Below, piece after piece: positions 1 to 7,999 of a stretch of 43,566 bases of DNA (within the stretch, counting starts at the first letter, position 1; the number at the start of each line of letters is the position of its first letter). Origin of the DNA: a virus; the IMG/VR virus record IMGVR_UViG_3300037225_000283, positions 1-43,566 of that record; one strand, 5' to 3'. Position numbers and translations under genes: made by a program. The notes under the pieces are model-generated. The model had not been told where the DNA came from. It saw only the letters and a program-made list of their open reading frames with translations, and searched no databases.

Positions 1-217
1 GTTGAAGAAATCGCCTGTACTCCATTCGCTCGAACCGTTCTCGATGATGCCAACGCCGCAGCAGTTCTTGCGACGCTTGGCGCTGCAGCAGCGTCAGCGA
101 TTACGAACGTAGACAATACTTCTGATGACACCAAGAACGCAGCAGCCGCGACGCTCACGAACAAGAGGTTCACAAGGCGGGTAGATGCACGGGCGACGAC
201 AGACACCATCACCCCCG
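1..217. repeat. Terminal overlap, left copy
   Basis: Matches 43350-43566 over 217 bases with one difference: A at 128 versus C at 43477, changing an Asp codon to Ala in the tail-fibre gene. The reading frame continues perfectly from the right end into this copy, so this is one locus seen twice, in a circular or circularly permuted genome. Confidence 0.95.
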
Positions 218-495
218 AGATTTCAACCTATGACATCTTCGTCAGAACAGCGCAAGCACATGCCCTCGTCATCAACAATCACTCATCAAGCACCCCTGTG
301 GATGGCGACATGATGCTGTTCGAGATTTTGAGTGATGCCACCATAAGGGCAATTACCTACGGCAACAAGTATGTTGCCAAAGCGGGCGTAGCACTTCCTG
401 CGGCCACGGTTGCCTCGAAGAACTTGACCCTGTTGTTCATTTGGAGAGTTGACTTGACGCAGTGGGTTCTCTTGTCAGCGGGACAGGAAGCATAA
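1..495 (+). CDS. Tail fibre protein, C-terminal part (continues from 42459)
   Basis: This is the last 164 codons of a gene whose first part begins at 42459; joined through the 217-bp overlap it encodes about 461 residues. The segment contains an Ala-rich stretch with the TLTNKR-type sequence common near the end of phage tail fibre repeats, followed by a beta-rich C-terminal domain ending in the TQWVLLS pattern often seen in fibre tips. The stop TAA at 493-495 touches the ATG of the next gene, indicating tight coupling. Role as a host-recognition fibre is inferred from repeat architecture and position after the head genes. Confidence 0.8.
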   Translation, partial: VEEIACTPFARTVLDDANAAAVLATLGAAAASAITNVDNTSDDTKNAAAATLTNKRFTRRVDARATTDTITPEISTYDIFVRTAQAHALVINNHSSSTPVDGDMMLFEILSDATIRAITYGNKYVAKAGVALPAATVASKNLTLLFIWRVDLTQWVLLSAGQEA

Positions 496-1068
496 ATGGC
501 GAATCTCCTCATCTACGCTTTTACCGCTGGAACGGCGAACCCGACCACAACGGCAGCGGGACTATCTGGTGGCGCATGTACAAACGGTTCACTGTATTCC
601 TTCACGGCCAATGGTGACGAGGGGTTTGCAAGTAAACCAAATATTGTTGCAGCACCTCCCGCCAGTACAACAACCGCCGCATTAGCAGTTACGAACAACA
701 GTTACTGGTATTTTACGGCAACGCCGGACGCAGGCAAAAAACTCAATTTTGCGACACTAACGCTTAATGCCGCACGCGGGGGTTCGAGTACGCCACGAGG
801 GATTAAGATACGGTCAAGTGTTGATTCATATGTCGCGGACTTGTTTAGCGCAGCCCTTCTCACGGCGCCGTCAACATGGACGGCCATTAATATTGACCTC
901 ACGGGGGCATCATTTCAAGGATTGACCGCAGCCATCACGTTCCGGTTTTACATCTGGGCACCAACGACTAGCAATACCGTTGACGCAGACGACATCACGC
1001 TAACGGGGACGGTTGCAGATGCCGCTGCCACAGTTTCACCAAACTTTATTCCATTCTTTTGGGCGTAG
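496..1068 (+). CDS. Probable virion beta-sandwich protein
   Basis: A 190-aa protein starting directly after the tail-fibre stop codon. It is rich in Thr, Ala, Ser and aromatic residues and is almost all predicted beta strand. The C-terminal half (a run ending FRFYIWAP, then a DADDITLTGTV strand) resembles the jelly-roll beta-sandwich domains of bacterial surface proteins and some phage adhesins, where the last strand carries a D-D-I-T-L motif. It has no cysteines and no membrane segment. Location between tail fibre and lysis cassette suggests a fibre-associated or receptor-binding accessory protein. The family similarity is from memory of motif style only; function is inferred. Confidence 0.6.
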   Translation: MANLLIYAFTAGTANPTTTAAGLSGGACTNGSLYSFTANGDEGFASKPNIVAAPPASTTTAALAVTNNSYWYFTATPDAGKKLNFATLTLNAARGGSSTPRGIKIRSSVDSYVADLFSAALLTAPSTWTAINIDLTGASFQGLTAAITFRFYIWAPTTSNTVDADDITLTGTVADAAATVSPNFIPFFWA

Positions 1069-1079
1069 GAGGGGTAATG

Positions 1080-1493
1080 ATGGACGAGAAGCATGATCAG
1101 GGAATCGTAACGGACACCGCTTGTCTGCTGAGAAGCAGTCTGAAAGCGGCAGAGAGTATGACGATTATTCGGAAGGAAATCGCAGAGGGGCAGGACAAGT
1201 ATGAGGAAAAAGCCGATGAAATCGCTAAAGTCCTCGATGTCGTGAGGCAAGGTCTTGACCGAGTCCTTTTCAAGTTGGACACCCCGCAGGTTGGGGTGGT
1301 TGACAGGCTCAATGACCTGAGCGACAATCAGAGCAAGATGGCTGATGCACTATCGCTGATTCAGCAGGCGTTAGTCCCGCTCGTCAATAACAATCGTCGG
1401 CTAAACAAGTGGCTGGATATAGCGCTCGGGTGCATCCTCACCTATACCCTTGTGCGGCTCTTGCCGTACATCGGCATACTGCTGGCGAAATGA
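1080..1493 (+). CDS. Coiled-coil protein with C-terminal membrane anchor (lysis-associated)
   Basis: About 137 aa. The start is chosen by an AGGAGGGG ribosome site at 1067-1074; an ATG at 1077 is an equally in-frame alternative. The body is charged and helical (residues 15-105, heptad-like), followed by one hydrophobic segment near the C-terminus (ALGCILTYTLVRLLPYIGIL). One C-terminal membrane helix after a helical domain, immediately before the lysin gene (4-base ATGA overlap at 1490), fits a holin, antiholin or spanin-like lysis protein. I do not recognise a named family. A separate LLH-like holin lies downstream, so this may be a regulator rather than the pore former. Confidence 0.65.
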   Translation: MDEKHDQGIVTDTACLLRSSLKAAESMTIIRKEIAEGQDKYEEKADEIAKVLDVVRQGLDRVLFKLDTPQVGVVDRLNDLSDNQSKMADALSLIQQALVPLVNNNRRLNKWLDIALGCILTYTLVRLLPYIGILLAK

Positions 1494-2851
1494 AAGGCGC
1501 ATATATCCCCCTTGATGCTCTCGATTGCGACTTGAACAACGACGGTCGGCCCGACGCGGCTTCGCCGACCCCGTATGTCCGCAAGTTTGACATTGACTTC
1601 GACGGGGCAGTGGGCGCCAATGATGTGGCCTACGTGAACTCGCAGATGAACCAGTTGCTAGACCTTGCGGTCATCAAGGCGGGCCTGTTCACGGGCGAAA
1701 CGGCACAACTGACGTGGCCGGACGGATGGACAGCACAGATACGAGCGGTTGTTCCTGCTACCATCAAGAAGTTCGTGGGAACGAAGATGACCTATGGGTG
1801 GCTGCATGGAACACGCTATCCGTATTCTGCTACCAAGGGGTTCTACGAGTGCCACCAATACTCGACAGACCTTGCGTTGGCTGCATACAAGGCTCTCGGT
1901 TATGGCGTCATTCTATCAGCATCAGGCAATGCAGGTGGCGGTATCTCACACGCCTACAATGTCTGTTTCCTCGGCGGGGACTGGAAGAACATTGAGAACT
2001 GGCGACTGGTCGAACCACAGGACGGATTTATCTACGACCCGACCGTTGGAAAGACAAACGCAATGTACAACACGGACACCATCTACTTCTATGGGAACGT
2101 TGATGCGAGCGGGTATATCGCGGCCCACACGCTCCACGTAGATCCAAGTGGGGTAGTTTCGTTCGGCAACTCCACCACCATGAGCTTCGCGGGGCTGCTG
2201 GAATCAATACCTGACTATTTTGACCTGTATCTTGGAATGGAAGGAGGCGATGAATTGAACTTAGACCAGAAGGCAAGAACCTTTGCGAAGTTGCACCCAA
2301 CAAAAGACGGGGGAACGTGGCACCTGTGGTGCGCTGCGCTCATGGTTCGTATGTTGATTGCCTACGGGAAAGTTCCATCATTCCCATTTCCTGCTACGGC
2401 AAAGATTGCCGGTGACTTGGCAGGAACACTGAATCCCGATGCGACGAAAGCCCCGATTGGTGCCTTTCACTACTGGACGGCGGGTTCAGATGGCCATGTT
2501 GGACTCGACACGAAGGGCGGGGGAACTGACGTGTTCATGGCGTCCGCGTTCATCAGTGAATCATTAGGTAATGCCATAGGGTTTCAAAGCGTAAGCACAT
2601 ACACCCGCAATGGAGCCTATCCCTATCGGGGGTGGTCGATGAACTATGGAAAGCAAGGCAAGATAACTAAGGAGGCCCCAGTGGCTATACCAACGCCCGT
2701 TGTAACGCCCGCGCCAAAGCCTATCAGCGCTGCGGAACAGAAGTTGATCGACCTTAAAATCATTGACCCAGGGCATGATGCCAATGGCGTCATCTCGTGG
2801 GGCGCAATGGAATGGACAATTTTTAGACTGCTCACGGCTTTAGGTAAATAG
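1490..2851 (+). CDS. Endolysin candidate with two Cys/His enzyme-like domains
   Basis: 453 aa; start ATG overlaps the previous stop (ATGA). Residues 11-50 carry two D-x-D/N-x-D-G loops (DCDLNNDGR and DIDFDGA) like the calcium loops of dockerin or EF-hand modules. Residues 115-185 contain Cys121, His154 and Glu175 in a transglutaminase/papain-like arrangement. Residues 275-390 contain Cys281 (WHLWCAAL), a GAFHYW strand, GHVGLD with His336 and a final SMNYG strand, which is the CHAP/NlpC-like pattern of phage peptidoglycan amidases or endopeptidases. A Pro/Ala/Val-rich linker (397-412) leads to a 40-aa C-terminal helical mini-domain, possibly wall binding. Neighbours are membrane proteins on both sides, so a lysis cassette is the natural reading. 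Domain calls are by eye. Confidence 0.7.
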   Translation: MKGAYIPLDALDCDLNNDGRPDAASPTPYVRKFDIDFDGAVGANDVAYVNSQMNQLLDLAVIKAGLFTGETAQLTWPDGWTAQIRAVVPATIKKFVGTKMTYGWLHGTRYPYSATKGFYECHQYSTDLALAAYKALGYGVILSASGNAGGGISHAYNVCFLGGDWKNIENWRLVEPQDGFIYDPTVGKTNAMYNTDTIYFYGNVDASGYIAAHTLHVDPSGVVSFGNSTTMSFAGLLESIPDYFDLYLGMEGGDELNLDQKARTFAKLHPTKDGGTWHLWCAALMVRMLIAYGKVPSFPFPATAKIAGDLAGTLNPDATKAPIGAFHYWTAGSDGHVGLDTKGGGTDVFMASAFISESLGNAIGFQSVSTYTRNGAYPYRGWSMNYGKQGKITKEAPVAIPTPVVTPAPKPISAAEQKLIDLKIIDPGHDANGVISWGAMEWTIFRLLTALGK

Positions 2852-2860
2852 GAGGTACAC

Positions 2861-3271
2861 ATGAACTGGGAACCCATTACGACAGCACTTGTGGCGCTTA
2901 TTGCTACCCTGATTACCGCTCTTGTGCCGGTCATCGTCAAAGCGGTCTTTGATGCGTTCACTGCACAGTTGACGAAGGCAAAAGCGGTCGTTGATAAGAA
3001 CGAAGCGGTTGCCCTCAAGATTGTCGAGGTAGTTCAGCAAACGTTCAATATGCTGGAAAACTCCGCCAAATATCAGATTGCCCTTCAACGATTGACCGAT
3101 GAACTTCACCTCCCGCCCGAAGCATTGCACGATCTTATCGAGCAGGCCGTAGCAGACATGAAGCTGGCCTCTGGTACAAGTTGGGAAGCACTTGGTGGAA
3201 AGACGCCTGACGTTCCTCCAGTGCCCACTATCCCCGACCAGCCCATTCCACAAGAAACGCCAGTTGTCTAA
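2861..3271 (+). CDS. Holin, LLH-like
   Basis: 136 aa with an N-terminal membrane helix (residues 8-30, LVALIATLITALVPVIVKAVF), a long charged helix, then a small domain with the ALQRLTDEL...LPPEALHDLIEQAV pattern and a Pro-rich tail. This layout matches the phage LL-H-type holin family: one N-terminal transmembrane segment plus a conserved cytoplasmic C-terminal helix pair. A clear TAGGAGGT ribosome site precedes the ATG. It follows the lysin gene by nine bases. Role: timed membrane permeabilisation that releases the lysin. Confidence 0.75.
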   Translation: MNWEPITTALVALIATLITALVPVIVKAVFDAFTAQLTKAKAVVDKNEAVALKIVEVVQQTFNMLENSAKYQIALQRLTDELHLPPEALHDLIEQAVADMKLASGTSWEALGGKTPDVPPVPTIPDQPIPQETPVV

Positions 3272-3293
3272 GGAGTAGTGCGAGGGGGGGGCA

Positions 3294-4919
3294 ATGGCTA
3301 CACGGAAACTGCCGTCAAATGTAGAGGTACTGGCTCAGACAAACGCCTATCAGGAGGATCACCTTGGGTTCAAAGGTATCTTCGCGGGCATTTCCGATGA
3401 ACTTATCCCCGAGGGGTATGTCCCCGACATGGAAAACCTTAAGATTTCGCAGGAGGGCATGGTCGCTGCCATCCCGAACCCCACCACCATTGCACCCCCT
3501 GCGGGCGAGACGGCCCTTACCTCCATGTTTGTCTGGCAGAAAGACGATGGAACGACGACTCTTCTGGCACAGTATGGGGCGAAGCTGTATAAGAGGGCGG
3601 GAACTCCCCTCGCGTGGGTAGAAATCCGCAAGGGAACAAGTCCAGATGACGTGGCCGCCTTTGGTTCCACCAAAAAGGCCAGTTATGCCGCTGGAATGAA
3701 CAACAACCTCTTCATCGCACAGGAAGATACACAGTGTATGGGCTATGACGGAACCACACTGGCCGCGCTGTGGAACGGGCCAAAAGGAAAGCATATCACC
3801 CTCTGGAAGAACCGCTTATGGGTTGGTTGCCTCACCGCTTTTTATGGAATGTCAACAACGGCGACCTCGAACGGAACGGAGACAGCCTCAGTTGCGGGCG
3901 GGGCGTTAAAGTCAGCCGTGATATGGAGCAACATCAACCTTGCCGAAGTCCTCCACGACACAGACGCCTCTCACTATGATAACGGCTGGTCTACCCTCAG
4001 CATGATAGTTCTCAAGACGCCGGAAAACTCTCTCTGTACCGGCCTACTTCCCGCACAGGAAACCCTTCTGATGTTCACGGCGAGCGCCGTCTTCAAGTTC
4101 TCTGGCTACTCGGAAACCACCTTCACCTCCTTTAACTCCTACAATGGCGCGGATACCCCTAAAGATGGGGCAGTCATCACGGCGGGGGGCGTGTTCTACG
4201 TTTCGGGTGGCGGGTTCTTTGTCCTGAGTGCGCTAAAAACCGAATATGATACCCCCAAGAAGATTTCAGAGGCGGTCAAGCCCCTGATTAACCTGATAAG
4301 CGGGGTTGTTTCAATCGCCAATTTCGACGGCAGGATTTGGTTTTGTACCGGCGGAACCCTCGTTGCCCTTAATGCGGCTACGGGAAGTTGGGAGAAATAT
4401 AAACTTGGCGGACTCTACGGGGCGACGGACGTGGGCGTACAGAATATCGTCTACGCCTTCGACCACTTGTATATTGGAACCTCAACCGGTTACATTTTGG
4501 AACCAGATGTTCCCAACGTGACCGCCGCGGGCTATCGCCCTTGGTATCTCCAAACCCCGACGCTCAATCAGGGGATTACGACGACACCGAAGCGGTATAC
4601 CTCCCTGTTTGTCTATGCCAGAAACACAAGCGACGTAATGCATGCCTCCTATTCTGCCGACCGTGGAGGCAACATGACCATTAACCCCGCCATTGTGGGG
4701 GTTACGAGCGGAGACTTGTGGGGAACGATGTTGTGGGGCGCAGAAGCGACTACCGGCCACGGCCACTGGTCGCTCGCAAATGGGGGGATGGCGGTCTATA
4801 AGAGATTTATTTCCCTTCCGCTTGCGAGGACGATTAGTTTTCTGTTCACCGGAACCGGAGACGGCGCACTGTTGGGGTACGCGCTGGTATACCGCTACAA
4901 ATCCAAGCATGGCGTATGA
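3294..4919 (+). CDS. Beta-propeller tail protein (nozzle/stabilisation-type)
   Basis: 541 aa. Repeating beta-strand blades with tryptophan and glycine turns run through most of the protein (for example LWKNRLWVG, GRIWFCTGG, DHLYIGTSTG), with an N-terminal segment describing bound positions (YVPDMENLKI). Such propeller proteins occur next to adaptor genes in short-tailed phages, where they form the tail nozzle or stabilise DNA in the head. Directly followed by a fibre-like gene and an adaptor gene. There is no catalytic motif. The start is preceded by a run of Gs (GAGGGGGGGG) acting as ribosome site. Confidence 0.65.
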   Translation: MATRKLPSNVEVLAQTNAYQEDHLGFKGIFAGISDELIPEGYVPDMENLKISQEGMVAAIPNPTTIAPPAGETALTSMFVWQKDDGTTTLLAQYGAKLYKRAGTPLAWVEIRKGTSPDDVAAFGSTKKASYAAGMNNNLFIAQEDTQCMGYDGTTLAALWNGPKGKHITLWKNRLWVGCLTAFYGMSTTATSNGTETASVAGGALKSAVIWSNINLAEVLHDTDASHYDNGWSTLSMIVLKTPENSLCTGLLPAQETLLMFTASAVFKFSGYSETTFTSFNSYNGADTPKDGAVITAGGVFYVSGGGFFVLSALKTEYDTPKKISEAVKPLINLISGVVSIANFDGRIWFCTGGTLVALNAATGSWEKYKLGGLYGATDVGVQNIVYAFDHLYIGTSTGYILEPDVPNVTAAGYRPWYLQTPTLNQGITTTPKRYTSLFVYARNTSDVMHASYSADRGGNMTINPAIVGVTSGDLWGTMLWGAEATTGHGHWSLANGGMAVYKRFISLPLARTISFLFTGTGDGALLGYALVYRYKSKHGV

Positions 4920-4928
4920 GGAGGACTA

Positions 4929-5408
4929 ATGGCTAACATAGCGAAGACGTACACTTTTGCGAACGGAACTCCCGCTGACGGTACACAGGTCAACAAAAAC
5001 TTCGACGACATCATTGCCGGTGTTGGAGACACGGCAACCCTGCATCCCACAATCACGGCGGCGGCGGCGGCCGTATTGGACGATATAACGGTGGGGGCCA
5101 TGTTGACGACACTTGGCGCGGCCCAATTTAACTGCGGTTCCTATACGGGGAATGGCGCAGCCAATAGGGCGATTACCGCTGGATTCCAGCCAAAACTTGT
5201 GTTTGTGTGGTCAATGTCCGGTAGCCAGTTCACATGTCGAATAGATGCCACTTATGCGGGTGAGATACAGCCGACGATGGTTTATCTTTCTGCTGCCTCT
5301 GCTGGCCTTGCTCTCTCGGCCACCGGATTTGTCACCGCTAACTCTGGAACTGATAATGCCTCCTGTAATGTTAATGCCGCTACTTATCGATGGGAAGCGT
5401 GGGGATAA
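4929..5408 (+). CDS. Small fibre/adhesin-like virion protein
   Basis: 159 aa. The N-terminus (KTYTFANGT, then QVNKNFDDI) is the particle-anchoring motif that begins many phage fibre proteins, followed by an Ala-rich segment. The C-terminal 90 residues (FQPKLVFVWS to YRWEAWG) resemble a compact beta-sandwich domain of phage fibre tips in which an ASCN strand precedes a final aromatic YRWEAWG. GAGGAGGAC upstream is a strong ribosome site. Probably a second, shorter receptor-binding or decoration protein; the exact family is not recognised. Confidence 0.6.
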   Translation: MANIAKTYTFANGTPADGTQVNKNFDDIIAGVGDTATLHPTITAAAAAVLDDITVGAMLTTLGAAQFNCGSYTGNGAANRAITAGFQPKLVFVWSMSGSQFTCRIDATYAGEIQPTMVYLSAASAGLALSATGFVTANSGTDNASCNVNAATYRWEAWG

Positions 5409-5411
5409 CCC

Positions 5412-6086
5412 ATGACCCAACTCGATGCACTTACTCAAGTCCGCTCGACCATCGCTGAGCCGGTAGCCGGATACTGGACTGACGTAGAATTGGAACAGTA
5501 CATCAACGAGGGGCTTCATGCCATGTGCGAAAGCAAGGGCATTGAGGACGTACAACGCCTCGTTTTGGACGCCGACCTTCGCTGCGGCCTTCCCGCCCTT
5601 GCCAAGTTTGTAGAGAGTGTTTACTTCTATCCGATTGAGGGGGTATTTACCTTCGTGGCGACAGCCCCCGCCACGCCCACAGAGGGCGACCAATATATTG
5701 ATTCAACGACGATGCGGTATTATACCTACACTTCCGGCGCGTGGGTAGAACAAACCCTTCCAGACAGGGAAAACTTGCAGGAAACCAAGAGGTTGAAAGA
5801 AATCCGCGACGACTACATGGTATTCACTGAAAAACTGAGTGGGTTGCTGGAAGTCTTTATGTACCGCTTCCCGACCCCGCTTGTCGCTCCGACCGACGCG
5901 ATGGAACTCCCCGAATCCTATTGCGCGGGAGTGGTCGCCTATGCCACGGCGCAGGCCGTGTTGAAGGATGACAACTTTCCGCAGTTCGACCGCAGGATGG
6001 GGGAGTTCGTGAGGATACGTTTGGCGTGGGAAAAAGAACGTTCTATGAAGCCCAGCAAATTTGTGGCTTTGTGGGGAGGAAACTAA
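5412..6086 (+). CDS. Head-to-tail adaptor protein
   Basis: 224 aa. The N-terminal pattern L-D-A-L-T-Q-V-R-S, then YWTDVELEQYINEGL, is characteristic of the phage adaptor family (gp4/gp6-like proteins binding below the portal ring). The C-terminal part is helical (PESYCAGVVAYATAQAVL..., then MGEFVRIRLAWEKE), as expected. A central insertion of about 40 residues with Thr/Tyr-rich strands (TEGDQYIDSTTMRYYTYTSG) looks like an added beta hairpin domain, the kind often seen in fibre-associated sequences. Its stop overlaps the next start by one base. Confidence 0.7.
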   Translation: MTQLDALTQVRSTIAEPVAGYWTDVELEQYINEGLHAMCESKGIEDVQRLVLDADLRCGLPALAKFVESVYFYPIEGVFTFVATAPATPTEGDQYIDSTTMRYYTYTSGAWVEQTLPDRENLQETKRLKEIRDDYMVFTEKLSGLLEVFMYRFPTPLVAPTDAMELPESYCAGVVAYATAQAVLKDDNFPQFDRRMGEFVRIRLAWEKERSMKPSKFVALWGGN

Positions 6087-7999
6087 TGCCATATAAAATC
6101 CTGACACCAAAAGAATTATTGGCCCAGACGCTCGCTGCGGCTAACGCAGCGAAGGTTCCCGCTCCGGCGGGTACGGTTGCCCCTAAACCCACAAACACCC
6201 CAATCGTCAACCCAACGGCGGCCCAGCAAACAATCGTCAACCAGCAAACAACCGCCGCTCAAAAGGCGGGAGTTACAACGCCCGCGCCCGCCGTTGATTT
6301 ACCTGGAAGTGGCGGGGCGTACGACAAGGCCATGCTTGCGGGAATCTTTGGCACAGGCGGGACAACTACGCCCGCCGCTACGACACCAGTTAATTCAACC
6401 TTTGCCCAATATCAGCAAAGCGCGACAAACGCCGCCAACACCGCTCTTGACGCACAGGCGGCTCAAGCCAACTCCATTATCAATAGCGGGGGAATCTGGG
6501 CCACGCTGCAACCCATAGCGGATAAACAGATGCAGGACTCTATCGCTTCCCTTACACAGATTTCTACTATTGCCAAGGCAAACGTGGAGTCTAGTCGGGT
6601 TGCCCTGAATGCGCAGGACGCCGCAGATTATGCAAAGGTCATCGATACGCTTGACAGCGCCGTTGTTGCTTCCCGACAGCAAACGACAGAAGAAATGAAC
6701 CAGCGCGGCATGTTCTTCTCGACCGTCCTTGACTCAGTTATGGGGCAGGTCAACGCCGCCTACACGACCCAGAAGGGTCAGGCGGCACAACAGGACAAGG
6801 CTTCACTTGCTAAGATAGCCTCCGACATGGCGGTATTGTCCGGCAATATCGACATTGAAACCATCAAGGGGAACGCTTCCGCTGTCGCACAGTACACGGC
6901 AGAGATGCTCTCAGTTGTTGCACAAGACGCACAAACTAAACAGACCGCCCAAGCCCTCCTTGCCTCACTGAATGTTCAGAAAGCGGGAGTGATTGATACC
7001 ATTGCGGCACAGACCTTTGCAACAGGGCAGCAGATGCAGGCAACAGCCTTTAATCAGCAGGAGCAACTTAACGCTGATGCAGCCAATGCTGCAAATACGG
7101 CGTTTACGCAGAACCTACAGACCAACGCCGCCACTTCTGCGGCAACGACGGACGCACAGAACGAGTTTATCGCAACGATGGGGCAGTATGCCAATGACTA
7201 TCAGGCAGCCGCCAATGCGCTTGACCCCAACGACCCCCTTTACGCCTTTAAGGAGGGGATGCTCGAATCGGCACACAATCAGAAGGCACAGGCCCTTACT
7301 GCGGCACAGGCGACAGCGGCGGCGCAGGCGGCCAAGGATAAGGCGGCTGCGGCACAGCAGACGTTTGACAACATCTTGGCTACCGCCAAGGTCAATATCT
7401 CCACTGCGACCCAACAGGCCACCGCCGCATATCAATCGGGGCAACTTAATATTTCCCAGTACAATGCTGCAACGTCAAGAATGAACGCTGATACCTCTCG
7501 GTACAACGCCACCAAACCCACCGCGGGCACTGCGGGCGGCCTCACCTACGCGCAGGCGAACGGGGTGATTGACGACTACACAAAGCTCACTACAACGCTA
7601 GGGAATTTACATCAGGGAACTGATGGAAAATGGTACAAGAGCGTAGTGAATACCTTACAGACCGTTGACCCCGTTACGAAGAAGGTTTTACCCTACACTG
7701 ACATGGAAGTGGACGTAACGACTCTGAAACAGCAGATCGCCGAATTGGAACCCGCCTATCGTGCTGCCGTCGCGGTTCGGGATAAAACGTCGGGAACAAC
7801 GACCCCCCTGCCCCTTGATGCCACTGAAACGGCCAATGTCAATAACTTCATCAATAAGGTTTCGTCGATTACCGGCAATTATGGTGGGGTTGATGTAGCG
7901 GCCTATGCACAGCAATACTTGAAAGCGGTACAGGCGTCGGGTACGCCCCTCAATCAAAGGGAGTTGGACGCAATCGCGGCCTTCTATAACGGCGGTTAA
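6086..7999 (+). CDS. Ala/Gln-rich internal virion protein candidate
   Basis: 637 aa, start ATG sharing one base with the previous stop. Composition is extremely biased to Ala, Gln, Thr and Asn with no cysteines. A Pro/Thr-rich N-terminus (residues 20-110) is followed by long alanine-rich helices (about 120-480) that should form coiled coils, then a mixed C-terminal domain (510-637). It lies between adaptor and the giant polyvalent protein, the place where short-tailed phages encode ejection proteins. Other possibility: a scaffold-like or needle component. No enzymatic motif is seen. Confidence 0.5.
   Translation: MPYKILTPKELLAQTLAAANAAKVPAPAGTVAPKPTNTPIVNPTAAQQTIVNQQTTAAQKAGVTTPAPAVDLPGSGGAYDKAMLAGIFGTGGTTTPAATTPVNSTFAQYQQSATNAANTALDAQAAQANSIINSGGIWATLQPIADKQMQDSIASLTQISTIAKANVESSRVALNAQDAADYAKVIDTLDSAVVASRQQTTEEMNQRGMFFSTVLDSVMGQVNAAYTTQKGQAAQQDKASLAKIASDMAVLSGNIDIETIKGNASAVAQYTAEMLSVVAQDAQTKQTAQALLASLNVQKAGVIDTIAAQTFATGQQMQATAFNQQEQLNADAANAANTAFTQNLQTNAATSAATTDAQNEFIATMGQYANDYQAAANALDPNDPLYAFKEGMLESAHNQKAQALTAAQATAAAQAAKDKAAAAQQTFDNILATAKVNISTATQQATAAYQSGQLNISQYNAATSRMNADTSRYNATKPTAGTAGGLTYAQANGVIDDYTKLTTTLGNLHQGTDGKWYKSVVNTLQTVDPVTKKVLPYTDMEVDVTTLKQQIAELEPAYRAAVAVRDKTSGTTTPLPLDATETANVNNFINKVSSITGNYGGVDVAAYAQQYLKAVQASGTPLNQRELDAIAAFYNGG

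Noticed and set aside
1-217. 217-bp terminal repeats as physical direct terminal repeats of a T7-like genome
   Set aside because: The repeat lies inside a tail-fibre ORF that is continuous across it; more likely a circular or permuted assembly overlap. End mapping would settle it.
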